Source of the DNA: Streptomyces hokutonensis
GTDB lineage: Bacteria > Actinomycetota > Actinomycetes > Streptomycetales > Streptomycetaceae
Length of the DNA stretch: 39,297 nt
Assembly: GCF_000376565.1 (NCBI RefSeq)
Contig: NZ_BARG01000066.1
Span: 1 to 39,297 of the forward strand
Direction of reading: 5' to 3'
Under the pieces are notes generated by a model that ran no database searches, was not told where the DNA came from, and saw only the letters and a program-made list of their open reading frames with translations. The translations under genes and the position numbers were made by a program. Shown here piece by piece: positions 29,789 to 38,724 of the stretch. Position 1 is the stretch's first letter. The number at the start of each line of letters is the position of its first letter.

Positions 29789-32082
29789 TGGCGGGCGAAC
29801 CGGTGACGAGTCTGGTGGTTACGGACATCACCGTGGGCGGGATGACCTGCGCGGCCTGTGTCCGGCGGGTGGAGAAGAAGCTCGCGAAGTTGGAGGGTGT
29901 CACCGCGACGGTGAACCTGGCCACCGGGCTCGCCCGGGTCAGCCATCCGGAGAGCGTTCCGGCGGAGGACCTCGTCGCCGCGGTCGAGCAGGCCGGGTAC
30001 CAGGCCGCCCTGCCCGCACCGCCCGCCCGCGAGGACGAGTCGACGGCGGTCGACGGCACGGAACACGCCGATACCGCTGCCCGGCAGGAACGCGAACGCC
30101 TCCTTGTCACCGCCCTGCTCGCCGTGCCGGTCCTGGTCCTGTCGATGGTCCCGGCTCTGCAGTTCCGCAACTGGCAGTGGCTGTGCTTCGCGTTGGCCGC
30201 CCCGGTCGCGGTGTGGAGCGCCTGGCCCTTCCATGCGCGTGCGGTACGGGGGCTGCGTCACTCCACGGCCACCATGGACACCCTCGTCTCGCTGGGCGTC
30301 GTAGCCTCCTTCTCCTGGTCGGCGTACGCGCTGTTCCTCGGGGGAGCGGGCGATCCCGGGATGCGGATGCCGTTCAGTCTGCTGCCGTCCGCGTCGGACG
30401 GGACGGCGCACGTCTATCTCGAAGCGGCGGTCAGTGTTCCGCTGTTCGTGCTGACCGGACGGTTCCTGGAGACGCGCGCACGGCGCGGTACCGGCGCGGC
30501 TCTGCGGTCGCTGGCGGAGCTGGCGGCCAAGGAGGTGTCCGTTCGTGACGAGCACGGTGAGCGTGCCATCCCCATCGAGCGGCTGCGGGTGGGGCAGGTC
30601 TTCGTCGTGCGGCCGGGTGAGCGGGTCGCCACCGACGGGTGTGTGACGGAGGGCAGTTCCGCCGTGGACCTGTCGCTGGTCACCGGGGAGAGCGAGCCGG
30701 TGGAGGTGAGCACTGGTTCGGCGCTGGTCGGCGGGGCCGTCAACGCTGGCGGGCTGCTCCTGGTGCGAGCCACCGCCGTCGGCGCGGACACCCAACTCGC
30801 CCGGATCACAAGGCTGGTCACCGACGCGCAGGCGGGCAAGGCTCGCGCGCAGCGGCTGGCCGACGCGGTGGCCGGGGTCTTCGTACCCGTCGTGCTGAGC
30901 ATCGCGGTGACCGTCCTCGGATTCTGGCTCGGCGCCGGAGCCGATCCGCAGGCGGCGCTCACCGCCTGCGTGGCCGTCCTCGTGGTGGCCTGCCCGTGCG
31001 CGCTCGGTCTGGCCACGCCGACGGCGCTGATGGCCGCCACCGGGCGCGGGGCCCAACTGGGCGTGCTGGTGAGCGGTCCGCAGACGCTGGAGGCGCTCCA
31101 ACACATCGACATGGTCGTGCTGGACAAGACCGGCACCCTGACCACCGGCCACATGAGCGTGGCCCAGGTCACCGCACTGCCCGGCGAGTTGGGGCAGGAC
31201 GCGGTACTGCGGCTGGCCGGGGCGGTGGAACAGGGGTCCGAGCACCCGCTCGGCCGGGCGATCACCGCGTACGCGCGCCGCTCGGCGGGAGACGAACCGC
31301 TGCCCCCGGTACGGGACTTCGTGGCCACACCGGGGCAGGGCGTCGAGGGCTTGGTGGAGGGCCATACGGTCGAAGTCGCCGTGCCCGACGGCGAGTTGCC
31401 CCCCATGTTGGCCGAGGCCCTGACGACGGCCGAGAGCGCCGCGCACACACCCGTCCTCGTGCGCGTCGACGGCCGTGCCGAAGCGCTGATCGCCGTCGGC
31501 GACCTCGTACGGTCCGGCAGCTACCGTGCCGTGGACCAGCTTCGGCGTCTCGGCATCCGCCCCGTGCTCGCAACCGGCGACCGCAAGGCGCCCGCGCAGG
31601 CGGTGGCCGCCGCCCTCGGCATCGAGGACGTGCACGCCCGTTGTTCTCCCGAGGACAAGGCCGCTCTTGTACGGCAGTTGCAGCAGGAGGGCTACCGCGT
31701 CGCGGTCGTCGGTGACGGCGTGAACGACGCCGCCGCGCTCGCCGGCGCCGACCTGGGTATCGCCATGGGAACCGGCACGGACGTGGCCATCGGCGCCGCC
31801 GACCTGACCCTGGTGCGCGGGGATATCGAGGCGCTCGTCGATGCCGTACGGCTGGCCCGGCGCACTCTCGGCACGATCCGCGCCAACCTTGTGTGGGCCT
31901 TCGGCTACAACGTCGTGACCGTGCCGCTCGCTATGGTCGGGTTGCTCAACCCGATGGTCGCCGCCGCCGCGATGTCTGCCAGTTCCGTGCTCGTGGTGTG
32001 CAACAGCCTGCGGCTGCGCGCCTGGCAGCCCTCTCCCGCACGCGGACGCGGGGCCCGATCGAGGAAGACCGGTGCCCGATGA
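29788..32082 (+). CDS. CopA-type copper P1B ATPase
   Basis: A 764-residue heavy-metal ATPase. An N-terminal HMA domain (5-70) carries GMTCAAC with Cys21 and Cys24. Eight membrane helices are expected, with the copper motif Cys402-Pro-Cys404 (VACPCALGLATP) in the sixth. The cytoplasmic domains have TGES (actuator), DKTGTLT with phosphorylated Asp446, SEHPLGRAI (nucleotide site) and GDGVNDAAAL. The CPC core and the YN...MxxSS pattern (FGYNVV, AMSASSVLVVCNSLRL) indicate Cu(I) of the P1B-1 class. Such pumps normally export copper; in chalkophore-linked settings a role in loading exported cuproenzymes is also possible. The stop overlaps the next start. Confidence 0.93.
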   Translation: MAGEPVTSLVVTDITVGGMTCAACVRRVEKKLAKLEGVTATVNLATGLARVSHPESVPAEDLVAAVEQAGYQAALPAPPAREDESTAVDGTEHADTAARQERERLLVTALLAVPVLVLSMVPALQFRNWQWLCFALAAPVAVWSAWPFHARAVRGLRHSTATMDTLVSLGVVASFSWSAYALFLGGAGDPGMRMPFSLLPSASDGTAHVYLEAAVSVPLFVLTGRFLETRARRGTGAALRSLAELAAKEVSVRDEHGERAIPIERLRVGQVFVVRPGERVATDGCVTEGSSAVDLSLVTGESEPVEVSTGSALVGGAVNAGGLLLVRATAVGADTQLARITRLVTDAQAGKARAQRLADAVAGVFVPVVLSIAVTVLGFWLGAGADPQAALTACVAVLVVACPCALGLATPTALMAATGRGAQLGVLVSGPQTLEALQHIDMVVLDKTGTLTTGHMSVAQVTALPGELGQDAVLRLAGAVEQGSEHPLGRAITAYARRSAGDEPLPPVRDFVATPGQGVEGLVEGHTVEVAVPDGELPPMLAEALTTAESAAHTPVLVRVDGRAEALIAVGDLVRSGSYRAVDQLRRLGIRPVLATGDRKAPAQAVAAALGIEDVHARCSPEDKAALVRQLQQEGYRVAVVGDGVNDAAALAGADLGIAMGTGTDVAIGAADLTLVRGDIEALVDAVRLARRTLGTIRANLVWAFGYNVVTVPLAMVGLLNPMVAAAAMSASSVLVVCNSLRLRAWQPSPARGRGARSRKTGAR

Positions 32083-32618
32083 GGCGGATCCTGACCCGGG
32101 TGTCGTCGCGGCTCGGCGACCGGCGGAAGCTGAGGGACGCCGCGCTGGCCGCCCTCGTGCCCGTCGCCGCGTGCAGTGTGGCTCTGGCGGGTCTGACCGC
32201 GTGGACGGGCACGGGCAAGGCCGGTACTCCGGCGCGCATACGCGTCACCGAGGGACGTCTCCTGCTGCCGTCCGCCGGAGCCGAGGAGACGGCTGCGTTC
32301 TTCCGCGTCGCCAACGAGGGCGGCTCGGCCGACCGCCTGATACGGGTCACCTCACCCCGCGCCCCCGGTGGCATCGCCCTCTCAAGGCACCGTATGACGG
32401 AGGGGAACGGGGCCTACAGCACCGCGGTCGACTCCGTCGACATTCCGGCGGGCGAGAGCCTCGCCATGTCGCCGACCGGAGTCGACCTGACGGTCTCTTC
32501 GGCCTCGGGCAAGTGGCGCTCGGGCGATCTCGTCCCCTTCACCTTGGAGTTCCGGCGCAGCGGGCGGATCACGGTGCTCGCCGTGGTCGTGCGTCCCGGC
32601 ACCGTCTCGTTCCAGTAG
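32079..32618 (+). CDS. PCuAC-like copper chaperone, membrane-anchored
   Basis: A 179-residue protein with an N-terminal membrane anchor (about 22-45, ALAALVPVAACSVALAGLTAW) and an exported beta-barrel domain of the PCuAC (DUF461) family: IRVTEGRLLLPSAGAEETAAFFRVANEGGSADRLI is the family opening, and His/Met residues in SRHRMTEGN and LAMSPTG stand where the Cu(I) ligands are expected. PCuAC proteins deliver copper to cytochrome oxidase. It overlaps the ATPase gene by 4 bases (ATGA), so the two act together in moving copper across the membrane. The canonical second His-x-Met is not obvious, so the copper site may be altered. Confidence 0.75.
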   Translation: MRRILTRVSSRLGDRRKLRDAALAALVPVAACSVALAGLTAWTGTGKAGTPARIRVTEGRLLLPSAGAEETAAFFRVANEGGSADRLIRVTSPRAPGGIALSRHRMTEGNGAYSTAVDSVDIPAGESLAMSPTGVDLTVSSASGKWRSGDLVPFTLEFRRSGRITVLAVVVRPGTVSFQ

Positions 32619-32651
32619 TCGTCCGGCGTGGCCATCGAGTTCCCAGCGCTG

Positions 32652-32669
32652 TCATGTGACATGAGTCAC
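32652..32669. promoter_or_regulatory. Overlapping dyads between the PCuAC-like and Met-rich genes
   Basis: TCATGT-G-ACATGA at 32652-32664 is a perfect odd-centred palindrome, and GTGAC (32656-32660) pairs with GTCAC (32665-32669). It lies about 90 bases upstream of the next gene and may be an operator for it. Confidence 0.4.
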
Positions 32670-32752
32670 TGCTTCCGGGGTGAGTAGTGAGCCCGGTGTG
32701 CGCCCGTACCCCCTGATGACGATCGGACGTCGGGTGCAAAGATGGGCGCGCT

Positions 32753-33433
32753 ATGACTGTCGGAGGGTGGTGCCGCACGCTGCGGGCGGGTGTGTTCGCC
32801 GCCGCCTGCGTGCTGCTGGCCGCCCTCGGTCACGTGATGATGTCCGGCACTTCCGTCCCCTGGTGGACCATGGGCGGCGGCGCCGCCGCGACCGGCATGG
32901 CCGGCTGGTTCCTGGCCGGCCGTGAGCGCGGGCGCGGGCTGATCGTCGCGGTCGTGGTCGCCGCCCAGACGGTGCTCCACGAGACGTTCTCCCTGGGCCA
33001 GAACCTGATGCCCGGGAGTGGTACCGCGCCGGCCGGCATGGGCGGAATGGACATGGGTTCCTCGGACTCCATGTCCATGGATTCCATGGACATGAGCGGC
33101 ATGGCTCACATGGCGCACGGTTCGGGCGGAATGGGGCACGCGCACACGATGACGGGCAGTGCCTCGCTCGGCATGCTCGCCGCGCACCTCCTCGCCGCGG
33201 TCCTGTGCGGGCTGTGGCTCGCGTACGGCGAACGCGCCGTCTTCCGCGTCCTGCGGGCGGCGGCTGCACGGCTGGTGGCTCCCCTGCGGATGCTGCTGGC
33301 GCTGCCGGTACCGGCCCGTCGCCCGTCCGTGCGCAGGCGCCGCACCGCCGCGTACCGGTCGTCTCTGGCCCATTTCCTTCTCTGCTACTCCGTCACCTCC
33401 CGGGGACCGCCCACGGGCCCCGCTGTCGTCTGA
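32753..33433 (+). CDS. Met/His-rich integral membrane protein, copper-linked
   Basis: A 226-residue protein with about four membrane helices: two at 8-60, one at about 65-85 and one at about 138-160. Between helices three and four lies a long exported loop (about 90-132) with repeated Met-rich units (GGMDMGSSDSMSMDSMDMSG, then MAHMAHGSGGMGHAH), a strong copper-binding signature. A basic cytoplasmic tail follows. Position between the copper ATPase operon and the sigma factor supports a role in copper uptake or storage. No named family was recognised. The ATG at 32753 has no strong ribosome site. Confidence 0.7.
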   Translation: MTVGGWCRTLRAGVFAAACVLLAALGHVMMSGTSVPWWTMGGGAAATGMAGWFLAGRERGRGLIVAVVVAAQTVLHETFSLGQNLMPGSGTAPAGMGGMDMGSSDSMSMDSMDMSGMAHMAHGSGGMGHAHTMTGSASLGMLAAHLLAAVLCGLWLAYGERAVFRVLRAAAARLVAPLRMLLALPVPARRPSVRRRRTAAYRSSLAHFLLCYSVTSRGPPTGPAVV

Positions 33434-33439
33434 GACAGC
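33422..33439 (+). terminator. Short hairpin at the end of the Met-rich gene
   Basis: GCTGTC at 33422-33427 pairs with GACAGC at 33434-33439, spanning the stop codon. It is weak, so readthrough into the sigma factor gene is possible. Confidence 0.35.
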
Positions 33440-33647
33440 CGGACCCACCGGGGGCTCACCCGCTCCTCGTCATACCGCGCTCCGGCGCGGATCTCCCCAG
33501 GGCTGCACACCTCTTTGTGCGGGCCGACGAGCGCGCGACGAGCCCCGGGCATCGCCGTACCCATCGCGTACGGCCGCACCCCATGTGCCGGAGAGCCGTG
33601 CCCCCACTGCGGGACGTCGGCCCCGGACGACCCGAGAAGGACACCAC

Positions 33648-34256
33648 GTGATCACTTCTGTGCTGCCCGCTCCCCGCCGGGCGGAGCGTGCCGAGGCGGA
33701 CGCCTCCGCCACCGCCTGGGCGCTGGCCGCCCGAAACGGCGATCCCCACGCGACCGAGCACTTCGTCCGCGCGCTCCACGGCGACGTACTGCGCTACGTC
33801 GCCCATCTCAGCGGCGACCCGCAGACCGCGCATGACCTGACCCAGGACACGTTCGTACGGGCCCTCGACAGCCTGCCGGGTTTCGAGGGGCGTGCCTCGG
33901 CCCGCACCTGGCTGCTGTCCATCGCCCGGCGCGCGGTGGCCGACAGTTTCCGCCGGGCCGCGGTCCGCCCGCGCCTGGCCGACGCGCACGACTGGCAGTT
34001 GGCCTTGGAACGTACCCAGCCCTGCGACCTACCGGGTTTCGACGACGGCATCGCGCTCCTCGACCTGCTGGAGACGTTGCCCGACGAGCGCCGTGAGGCG
34101 TTCGTACTGACCCAGGTGGTCGGTCTGCCGTACGAGGAGGCGGCACGCTTCATCGGCTGCCCGGTTGGCACGATCCGCTCCAGGGTGGCCAGGGCGAGGA
34201 CCACCTTGGAACGCCTGCTGCGTGAAGCCGAGGCCCAGGCCGTCCAGGCGGCGTGA
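33648..34256 (+). CDS. SigC-like ECF RNA polymerase sigma factor
   Basis: A 202-residue ECF sigma factor. Region 2 (about 30-100) has the -10-recognition segment DLTQDTFVRALDSLPGFEGRASARTWLLSIARRAVAD, and region 4 (about 135-190) has LPDERREAFVLTQVVGLPYEEAARFIGCPVGTIRSRVARAR for -35 binding. The line-up with mycobacterial SigC, recalled from memory, is close across both regions. SigC has been linked to copper acquisition genes in M. tuberculosis and, as here, has no adjacent anti-sigma gene. GTG at 33648 follows GAGAAGG at 33634-33640; the frame is open far upstream but overlaps the membrane gene. It may control the copper locus and the downstream cluster. Confidence 0.86.
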   Translation: MITSVLPAPRRAERAEADASATAWALAARNGDPHATEHFVRALHGDVLRYVAHLSGDPQTAHDLTQDTFVRALDSLPGFEGRASARTWLLSIARRAVADSFRRAAVRPRLADAHDWQLALERTQPCDLPGFDDGIALLDLLETLPDERREAFVLTQVVGLPYEEAARFIGCPVGTIRSRVARARTTLERLLREAEAQAVQAA

Positions 34257-34257
34257 C

Positions 34258-34295
34258 GTGAGGGCCGGCGCCTCCCGGCAGGCGCCGGCCCTCAC
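34258..34295 (+). terminator. Intrinsic terminator after the sigma factor gene
   Basis: A perfect 16-base stem, 34258-34273 with 34280-34295, and a 6-base loop, 1 base after the stop codon. Confidence 0.9.
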
Positions 34296-34368
34296 ATGAT
34301 CCTGTCGGCGATGCGGATACCAACGTGCTCACGGGAACTCGACAGATCGGCAGCACGACTACAGGGAC

Positions 34369-35116
34369 GTGCGACAGAACAGAAGGCGATCCCCACGGCT
34401 CGCACCGACGTACACGGTGTCGCCGTACGACGCATCCGCGTTGGACGTATGTCTCAGGGCGGTGACCTGGGCGCCGGACGTACCGAGCCTGTCTCTTGAC
34501 GTACCTGCCGGAGAGCGCGTGGCGCTGACCGGCGCGGCCGACGAGACCTGCACGGCGCTCCTGCGCGCGGTAGCGGGCCCGCACCCGTTGACCGGTGGAG
34601 TGATCACGGTGGGTGGCCGGGGCAACCGGACGAATGCTGAGCGGGCGTGGCGGAGCAGGGCGTGTGCGTGGTTCCCGAGCAGCCCCGACATGACGGCGCG
34701 TACGACGTCTGCCGCCACCGTGCCGGCACGCGGCACGCACCCGGCCGCGGCTGCGCGGGCCGCCGAACGGCTGGGCGTCGCGGCGGTCGCGGACCGCGCT
34801 GAGCAGCCTTACGCGACGCCAGGTGAAGCTCCTGGATCTCGCACGGGTCCTCGGCTGTGTGGCCCTGGGCGCGGGTGTACTGCTGGCGGACGATCCCGCC
34901 ACGGGGCTGGCCGCCGCAGGCCGGGACATACTGGTGGATCTGCTCGCCGGGCTGCCCGTGACCTCGATCGTGTCGACCGATGCCCCGGTACTCACCGCGC
35001 TGTGCGGCCTTCGGGTGGGCATCGCCACGCTGTCGCCGACGCGGAGGACCGCTCAGCCCGCCCTGCGTGCCGAACCGACTGGAACAATCAACTCCCTTTC
35101 TCCACTGCCGAGTTGA
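34369..35116 (+). pseudogene. Frameshifted ABC-transporter ATPase remnant
   Basis: The frame from 34369 reads as the front of an ABC ATPase (LSLDVPAGERVALTGAADET, where Walker A is degenerate and lacks Gly-Lys-Ser/Thr) to about 34800, then becomes noise. A second frame, open from about 34800 to the TGA at 35114-35116, continues the same protein: LTRRQVKLLDLARVL resembles the signature and GVLLADDPATGL the Walker B and D-loop. A frameshift at about 34800 therefore splits it. With the Walker A Lys missing as well, it is surely inactive. The start codon is uncertain. A sequencing error could explain the shift but not the degenerate Walker A. Confidence 0.65.
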
Positions 35117-35211
35117 TGGAAAGTCGCGGGAACTCATCCCGCTCCGCTCCCGACTACTAGTGCGACGGCTCGACCCCGCGCAGGGCCGTGGCACCGGTCA
35201 GGGAGGCCCGT

Positions 35212-35964
35212 ATGACACCAGAGATAGAGGCCGCCTTCGCGGCGATCAGAGCCGAGCACGGCGCGGACGCGATCACCCGCGTCGAGCGGATGCTGGAGCC
35301 CGGCGGAGGCGGACCACGGCACCCGCTCCAGAACGGCGCCAAGTGGATCATGCCGGGACTGTCCCGGGCCCCGTGGCACGACCCCTACGCCTATCCCGAA
35401 CTGCTCCCGGTGGTCGAGGCGCTGGAATCGGCCCACCCGGCCGTCAAAGAAGAACTGAACTCCGCCTGGACGGTCCGGCGTGAGGCGTTCTCCGACTACG
35501 AGCACTACCTGACCCGGCAGGAGAACTGGCAGGCCCTCTACCTCTACCGGGGCGGAAATCTGGTCGAGGAATCGGCCGACACGGTGCCGACCGCGTACAA
35601 GGTGCTCAAAGAGTTCGCCGTCGACACCGAGACGATCTGCCCACTACTGGAATCCCATTTCTCCACACTGCTGCCCGGGGCTTCGATCGCCCCGCATTGC
35701 GACCTGTGGAACTTCAGCATCAACCTGCACCTCGCCGTCGACATTCCGGACGGGTGCAGCATCACCGTGGCAGGCCAGACCCGTACCTGGCGTGAAGGCC
35801 GCTGCCTGCTCTTCGACTACTCCTTCGAGCACGAGGCGCGCAATGACGGGAAAAGACCGCGGACGTGCCTGCTCGTCGACCTGTGGCACCCGGAAACGAC
35901 CCTTCCCGAACGGCAGGCTCTGGTCGCTCTCATCACGGAGATAAGGCGCCTGGTGGGGGAGTGA
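35212..35964 (+). CDS. Aspartyl/asparaginyl beta-hydroxylase-like oxygenase
   Basis: A 250-residue protein of the AspH/AspBHI-like iron(II)/2-oxoglutarate oxygenase family. The metal ligands are visible as His162-x-Asp164 (APHCDLWNF) and distal His207 (FEHEARND), with Arg residues after it for the co-substrate. In natural-product clusters such enzymes hydroxylate Asp, Asn or related residues. ATG at 35212 follows GGGAGG at 35201-35206. It is the first intact gene after the ABC remnant and probably begins the biosynthetic cluster that ends the window; the substrate is unknown. Confidence 0.82.
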   Translation: MTPEIEAAFAAIRAEHGADAITRVERMLEPGGGGPRHPLQNGAKWIMPGLSRAPWHDPYAYPELLPVVEALESAHPAVKEELNSAWTVRREAFSDYEHYLTRQENWQALYLYRGGNLVEESADTVPTAYKVLKEFAVDTETICPLLESHFSTLLPGASIAPHCDLWNFSINLHLAVDIPDGCSITVAGQTRTWREGRCLLFDYSFEHEARNDGKRPRTCLLVDLWHPETTLPERQALVALITEIRRLVGE

Positions 35965-36171
35965 CGGATACCTGAAAAGGCTCTGGAAAAAGAACCAGCA
36001 GTTATGTGCTGCCGGTTTTGAGTGCTGCCCGAAAAGTGAATTCATGTCTCTCTGGAACTTTCTGGTTCGGCTATTCCAGAGCCATCTTCCGGCTGTTATC
36101 GTGACCGAAATTCCTCGACGCATTCGATATGCGTCTGCGTTTTCCATTCATGTCTCGGGAGGGATCGACTG
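35965..36171. other. Intergenic region before the exporter gene
   Basis: About 207 bases, less GC-rich than its surroundings, with no gene. A promoter for the exporter is likely but no clear boxes were identified. GGGAGGGA at 36157-36164 is the exporter's ribosome site. Confidence 0.4.
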
Positions 36172-37542
36172 ATGCATGCCCGGCTGTCCCTGCTCGTGCT
36201 GGCGCTGGCCCAGCTGGTCATTGCGCTCGACTACAACATCGTCTACGTGGCGCTCCCCGAGATAGGAGCGGGCCTCGACTTCTCGGCCCATGACCTGCAA
36301 TGGGTGGTGAGCGCCTACGTGGTGACGACGGGTGGCTTCCTGCTGCTGGGCGGACGGGCGGCGGACCTGCTCGGCCGCCGCCGGACATTCGTCGCGGCGG
36401 CGCTGATCTATGGGGGCTCCTCCCTGGTGGGAGGGTTCGCGGAGTCCCCCGGAGCGCTCGTCGCCGTCCGGGCCGTGCAGGGCGTCGGTGGATCGCTGCT
36501 GTTCCCGGCCACCCTCTCCCTGATCAACACGATCTACGAGGAAGGGCCCGCCCGGAACCGCGCTCTGGCGGTGTGGGGTGCGGCGGGGGCCGGCGGCCTG
36601 TGCTTCGGATCCCTGCTCGGCGGCGCTCTCGTAGAAGCGTTCGGCTGGCCGTCGGTGTTCTTCGTCAACGTCCCCATCGCGGTGGGCATCGCCTGGGCAG
36701 GACGGACCCTGTTCCCCGCGGACGGCGTGCGGACCGCCACCCGGCGGTTCGACGTGGCGGGCGCCCTGGCCGCGACCGGCGGCATCACCCTCCTGGTGTT
36801 CCTGCTGGTACACGCGCCGGAGGCGGGCTGGACCAGTACACCCGCCCTGGTGAGCGCCGGTCTCTCGCTCACCCTGCTGTGCGGTTTCGCCGTCGTCGAG
36901 ACCCGCTCGCGCGATCCACTGGTACCGGCGAGGCTGTTCGCCCACCGTGGCCTGTTCCCCGCGATGGCCGTCACCGCGCTCTACAGCGCCACCTTCAGCT
37001 CACTGCCGTACTTCCTGACCCTCTACTTCCAGACCGTGCGCGGCTACAGCGCGCTCCTGACCGGTCTCGCCTTCCTCGTCCCGGCCGTGGTGACCGCCAT
37101 CGGCACCCAGGTCGGCGAACGGGCGGTGGCGCTGATCGGCGTGCGCCGCATGCTGGCCGCCGGCATGGCCCTGGGGGCGGCCGGGGCCGTCGCGCTCGGA
37201 CTCGCACTCACCGGCGAGGGCTCGTACCCGCTGCTGCTGCCCGGCATCGTGCTGCTGGGCCTCGGCCAGGGGGCCGCGTGGACCGGCATGTGGATCGTCG
37301 CCGCGTCCGGGGTCGCGCCCGAAGACCAGGGCGTGGCGTCCGGGCTGGCCTCCACCAGTCTCCAGGTGGGCGGCGCGGTTGGCCTCGCCCTGCTCGTGGC
37401 GCTCGCGGGCGGCGTCGGACAGAGTCCGCCCGGTGACGCCCTGCTGAACGGGATCCGGATCGCCGTGTTCGCGATAGCGGCCGGTATCGGCTGCGGCGTG
37501 CTGCTGACCTTCGCCCTGCGCAGAACGGCTCCGGCCGGATAG
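36172..37542 (+). CDS. DHA2-family MFS exporter
   Basis: A 456-residue major-facilitator protein with about 14 predicted helices. Motif A is GGRAADLLGRRR after helix 2, motif C-like glycines lie in helix 5 (GAAGAGGLCFGSLLGGALVEAFGW region), and ALDYNIVYVALPEIG in helix 1 is the usual DHA2 motif D1. These proteins expel drugs or natural products by proton antiport. Next to biosynthetic genes it probably exports the product and gives self-resistance. The ATG at 36172 has a strong ribosome site, GGGAGGGA. The KAS III gene follows after 72 bases. Confidence 0.88.
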   Translation: MHARLSLLVLALAQLVIALDYNIVYVALPEIGAGLDFSAHDLQWVVSAYVVTTGGFLLLGGRAADLLGRRRTFVAAALIYGGSSLVGGFAESPGALVAVRAVQGVGGSLLFPATLSLINTIYEEGPARNRALAVWGAAGAGGLCFGSLLGGALVEAFGWPSVFFVNVPIAVGIAWAGRTLFPADGVRTATRRFDVAGALAATGGITLLVFLLVHAPEAGWTSTPALVSAGLSLTLLCGFAVVETRSRDPLVPARLFAHRGLFPAMAVTALYSATFSSLPYFLTLYFQTVRGYSALLTGLAFLVPAVVTAIGTQVGERAVALIGVRRMLAAGMALGAAGAVALGLALTGEGSYPLLLPGIVLLGLGQGAAWTGMWIVAASGVAPEDQGVASGLASTSLQVGGAVGLALLVALAGGVGQSPPGDALLNGIRIAVFAIAAGIGCGVLLTFALRRTAPAG

Positions 37543-37614
37543 GCCGAGTCCGCCCCTCGACATCCCGGGGCCGACGGCCCGTCACACCCGTACCGCACAC
37601 TCAGGAGAACCGTT

Positions 37615-38724
37615 GTGCCCGTACACACTTCCAGCACGTCCGCTCCGGCCGCCGTTCTGTGCGGAGTGGCCGGATGGGTGCCGCCCCGTGTCGTCACCAA
37701 CGACGAACTCGCCGAACGGCTGGACACCGACGACACCTGGATCCGCACCCGCACAGGGATCCGCCGTCGCCACATTGCCAAACCGGGCCAGGCCACCTCC
37801 GACCTGGCCGTCGAGGCCGGACGACTGGCCCTGCGCAACGCCGGACTCGACCCGGCCGAGACGAACCGTGGTGGGACGGATCCGGTCGACGCCGTGATCG
37901 TCACCACGACCACACCCGACCGCCCCTGCCCGGCTACCGCGCCCGCGGTCGCCGCGCGACTCGGTCTGAACGGGGTGGCGGCCTTCGATGTCGGCGCGGT
38001 GTGCACCGGATTCGTCTACGGCCTCGCCACGGCGGCAGGGCTGATCGCCTCCGGCGTCGCGGCACGGGTCCTGCTGATCGGCGCCGACACCTACTCCACC
38101 ATCGTGGACCCCCTGGACCGGGCCAACGCGATCATCTTCGGGGACGGCGCCGGAGCCGTCGTCCTGCGCGCCGGAGACGAAGACGAACCGGGCGCCATAG
38201 GCCACTTCGACCTCGGCAGTGACGGCACGCACGAGGACCTGATCATGGTCGCAGCGGGGGGCTCCCGCGGGCGCTCCGCCGAAGGCGAACCCACCCGCGC
38301 GGAGCGGCACTTCGCGATGCGCGGCAACGAGGTCTACCGGCACGCGGTGACCCGCATGGCCGCCTCCGCCCGCGCCACCCTGACCAGCGCCGGGTGGAAG
38401 ACCGACGACGTCGACCACTTCGTGCCCCACCAGGCCAACCTGCGCATCCTGCACTCAGTCGCCGACGACCTCGGCCTGCCCCGGGAACGCTGCGTCGCCA
38501 ACGTCGACGCCGTGGGCAACACCGGTGCCGCCTCCATCCCGCTCGCCCTCGCCGACGCCGCCGCCCGGCGCGTGCTCCGCCCCGGCGACCGGCTCCTCCT
38601 CACCGCCTTCGGCGGCGGACTCACTTGGGGCTCTTGCCTGCTGACCTGGCCGGAACTGCCGCCGCCCATCCGAACCCACGACCCCTTCGTCCCGCATCAC
38701 ACAGGAGATGACACCCCGTCATGA
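37615..38724 (+). CDS. Beta-ketoacyl-ACP synthase III (KAS III)
   Basis: A 369-residue thiolase-fold enzyme. The catalytic triad is complete: Cys130 (FDVGAVCTGFVYG), His272 (FVPHQANLRIL) and Asn302 (VGNTGAASIPLAL). The N-terminal VTNDELAERLDTDDTWIRTRTGIRRRHIA is typical of FabH. KAS III condenses a CoA starter with malonyl-ACP, so here it probably starts a dedicated acyl chain on the ACP encoded next. GTG at 37615 follows AGGAG at 37603-37607. Its stop overlaps the ACP start (ATGA). A private KAS III in an isonitrile cluster would allow the chain to be built locally rather than recruited from fatty acids. Confidence 0.93.
   Translation: MPVHTSSTSAPAAVLCGVAGWVPPRVVTNDELAERLDTDDTWIRTRTGIRRRHIAKPGQATSDLAVEAGRLALRNAGLDPAETNRGGTDPVDAVIVTTTTPDRPCPATAPAVAARLGLNGVAAFDVGAVCTGFVYGLATAAGLIASGVAARVLLIGADTYSTIVDPLDRANAIIFGDGAGAVVLRAGDEDEPGAIGHFDLGSDGTHEDLIMVAAGGSRGRSAEGEPTRAERHFAMRGNEVYRHAVTRMAASARATLTSAGWKTDDVDHFVPHQANLRILHSVADDLGLPRERCVANVDAVGNTGAASIPLALADAAARRVLRPGDRLLLTAFGGGLTWGSCLLTWPELPPPIRTHDPFVPHHTGDDTPS

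Noticed and set aside
29614..31635. A 673-codon open frame antisense to the copper ATPase
   Set aside because: It is a shadow frame; the ATPase has all catalytic motifs on the plus strand.
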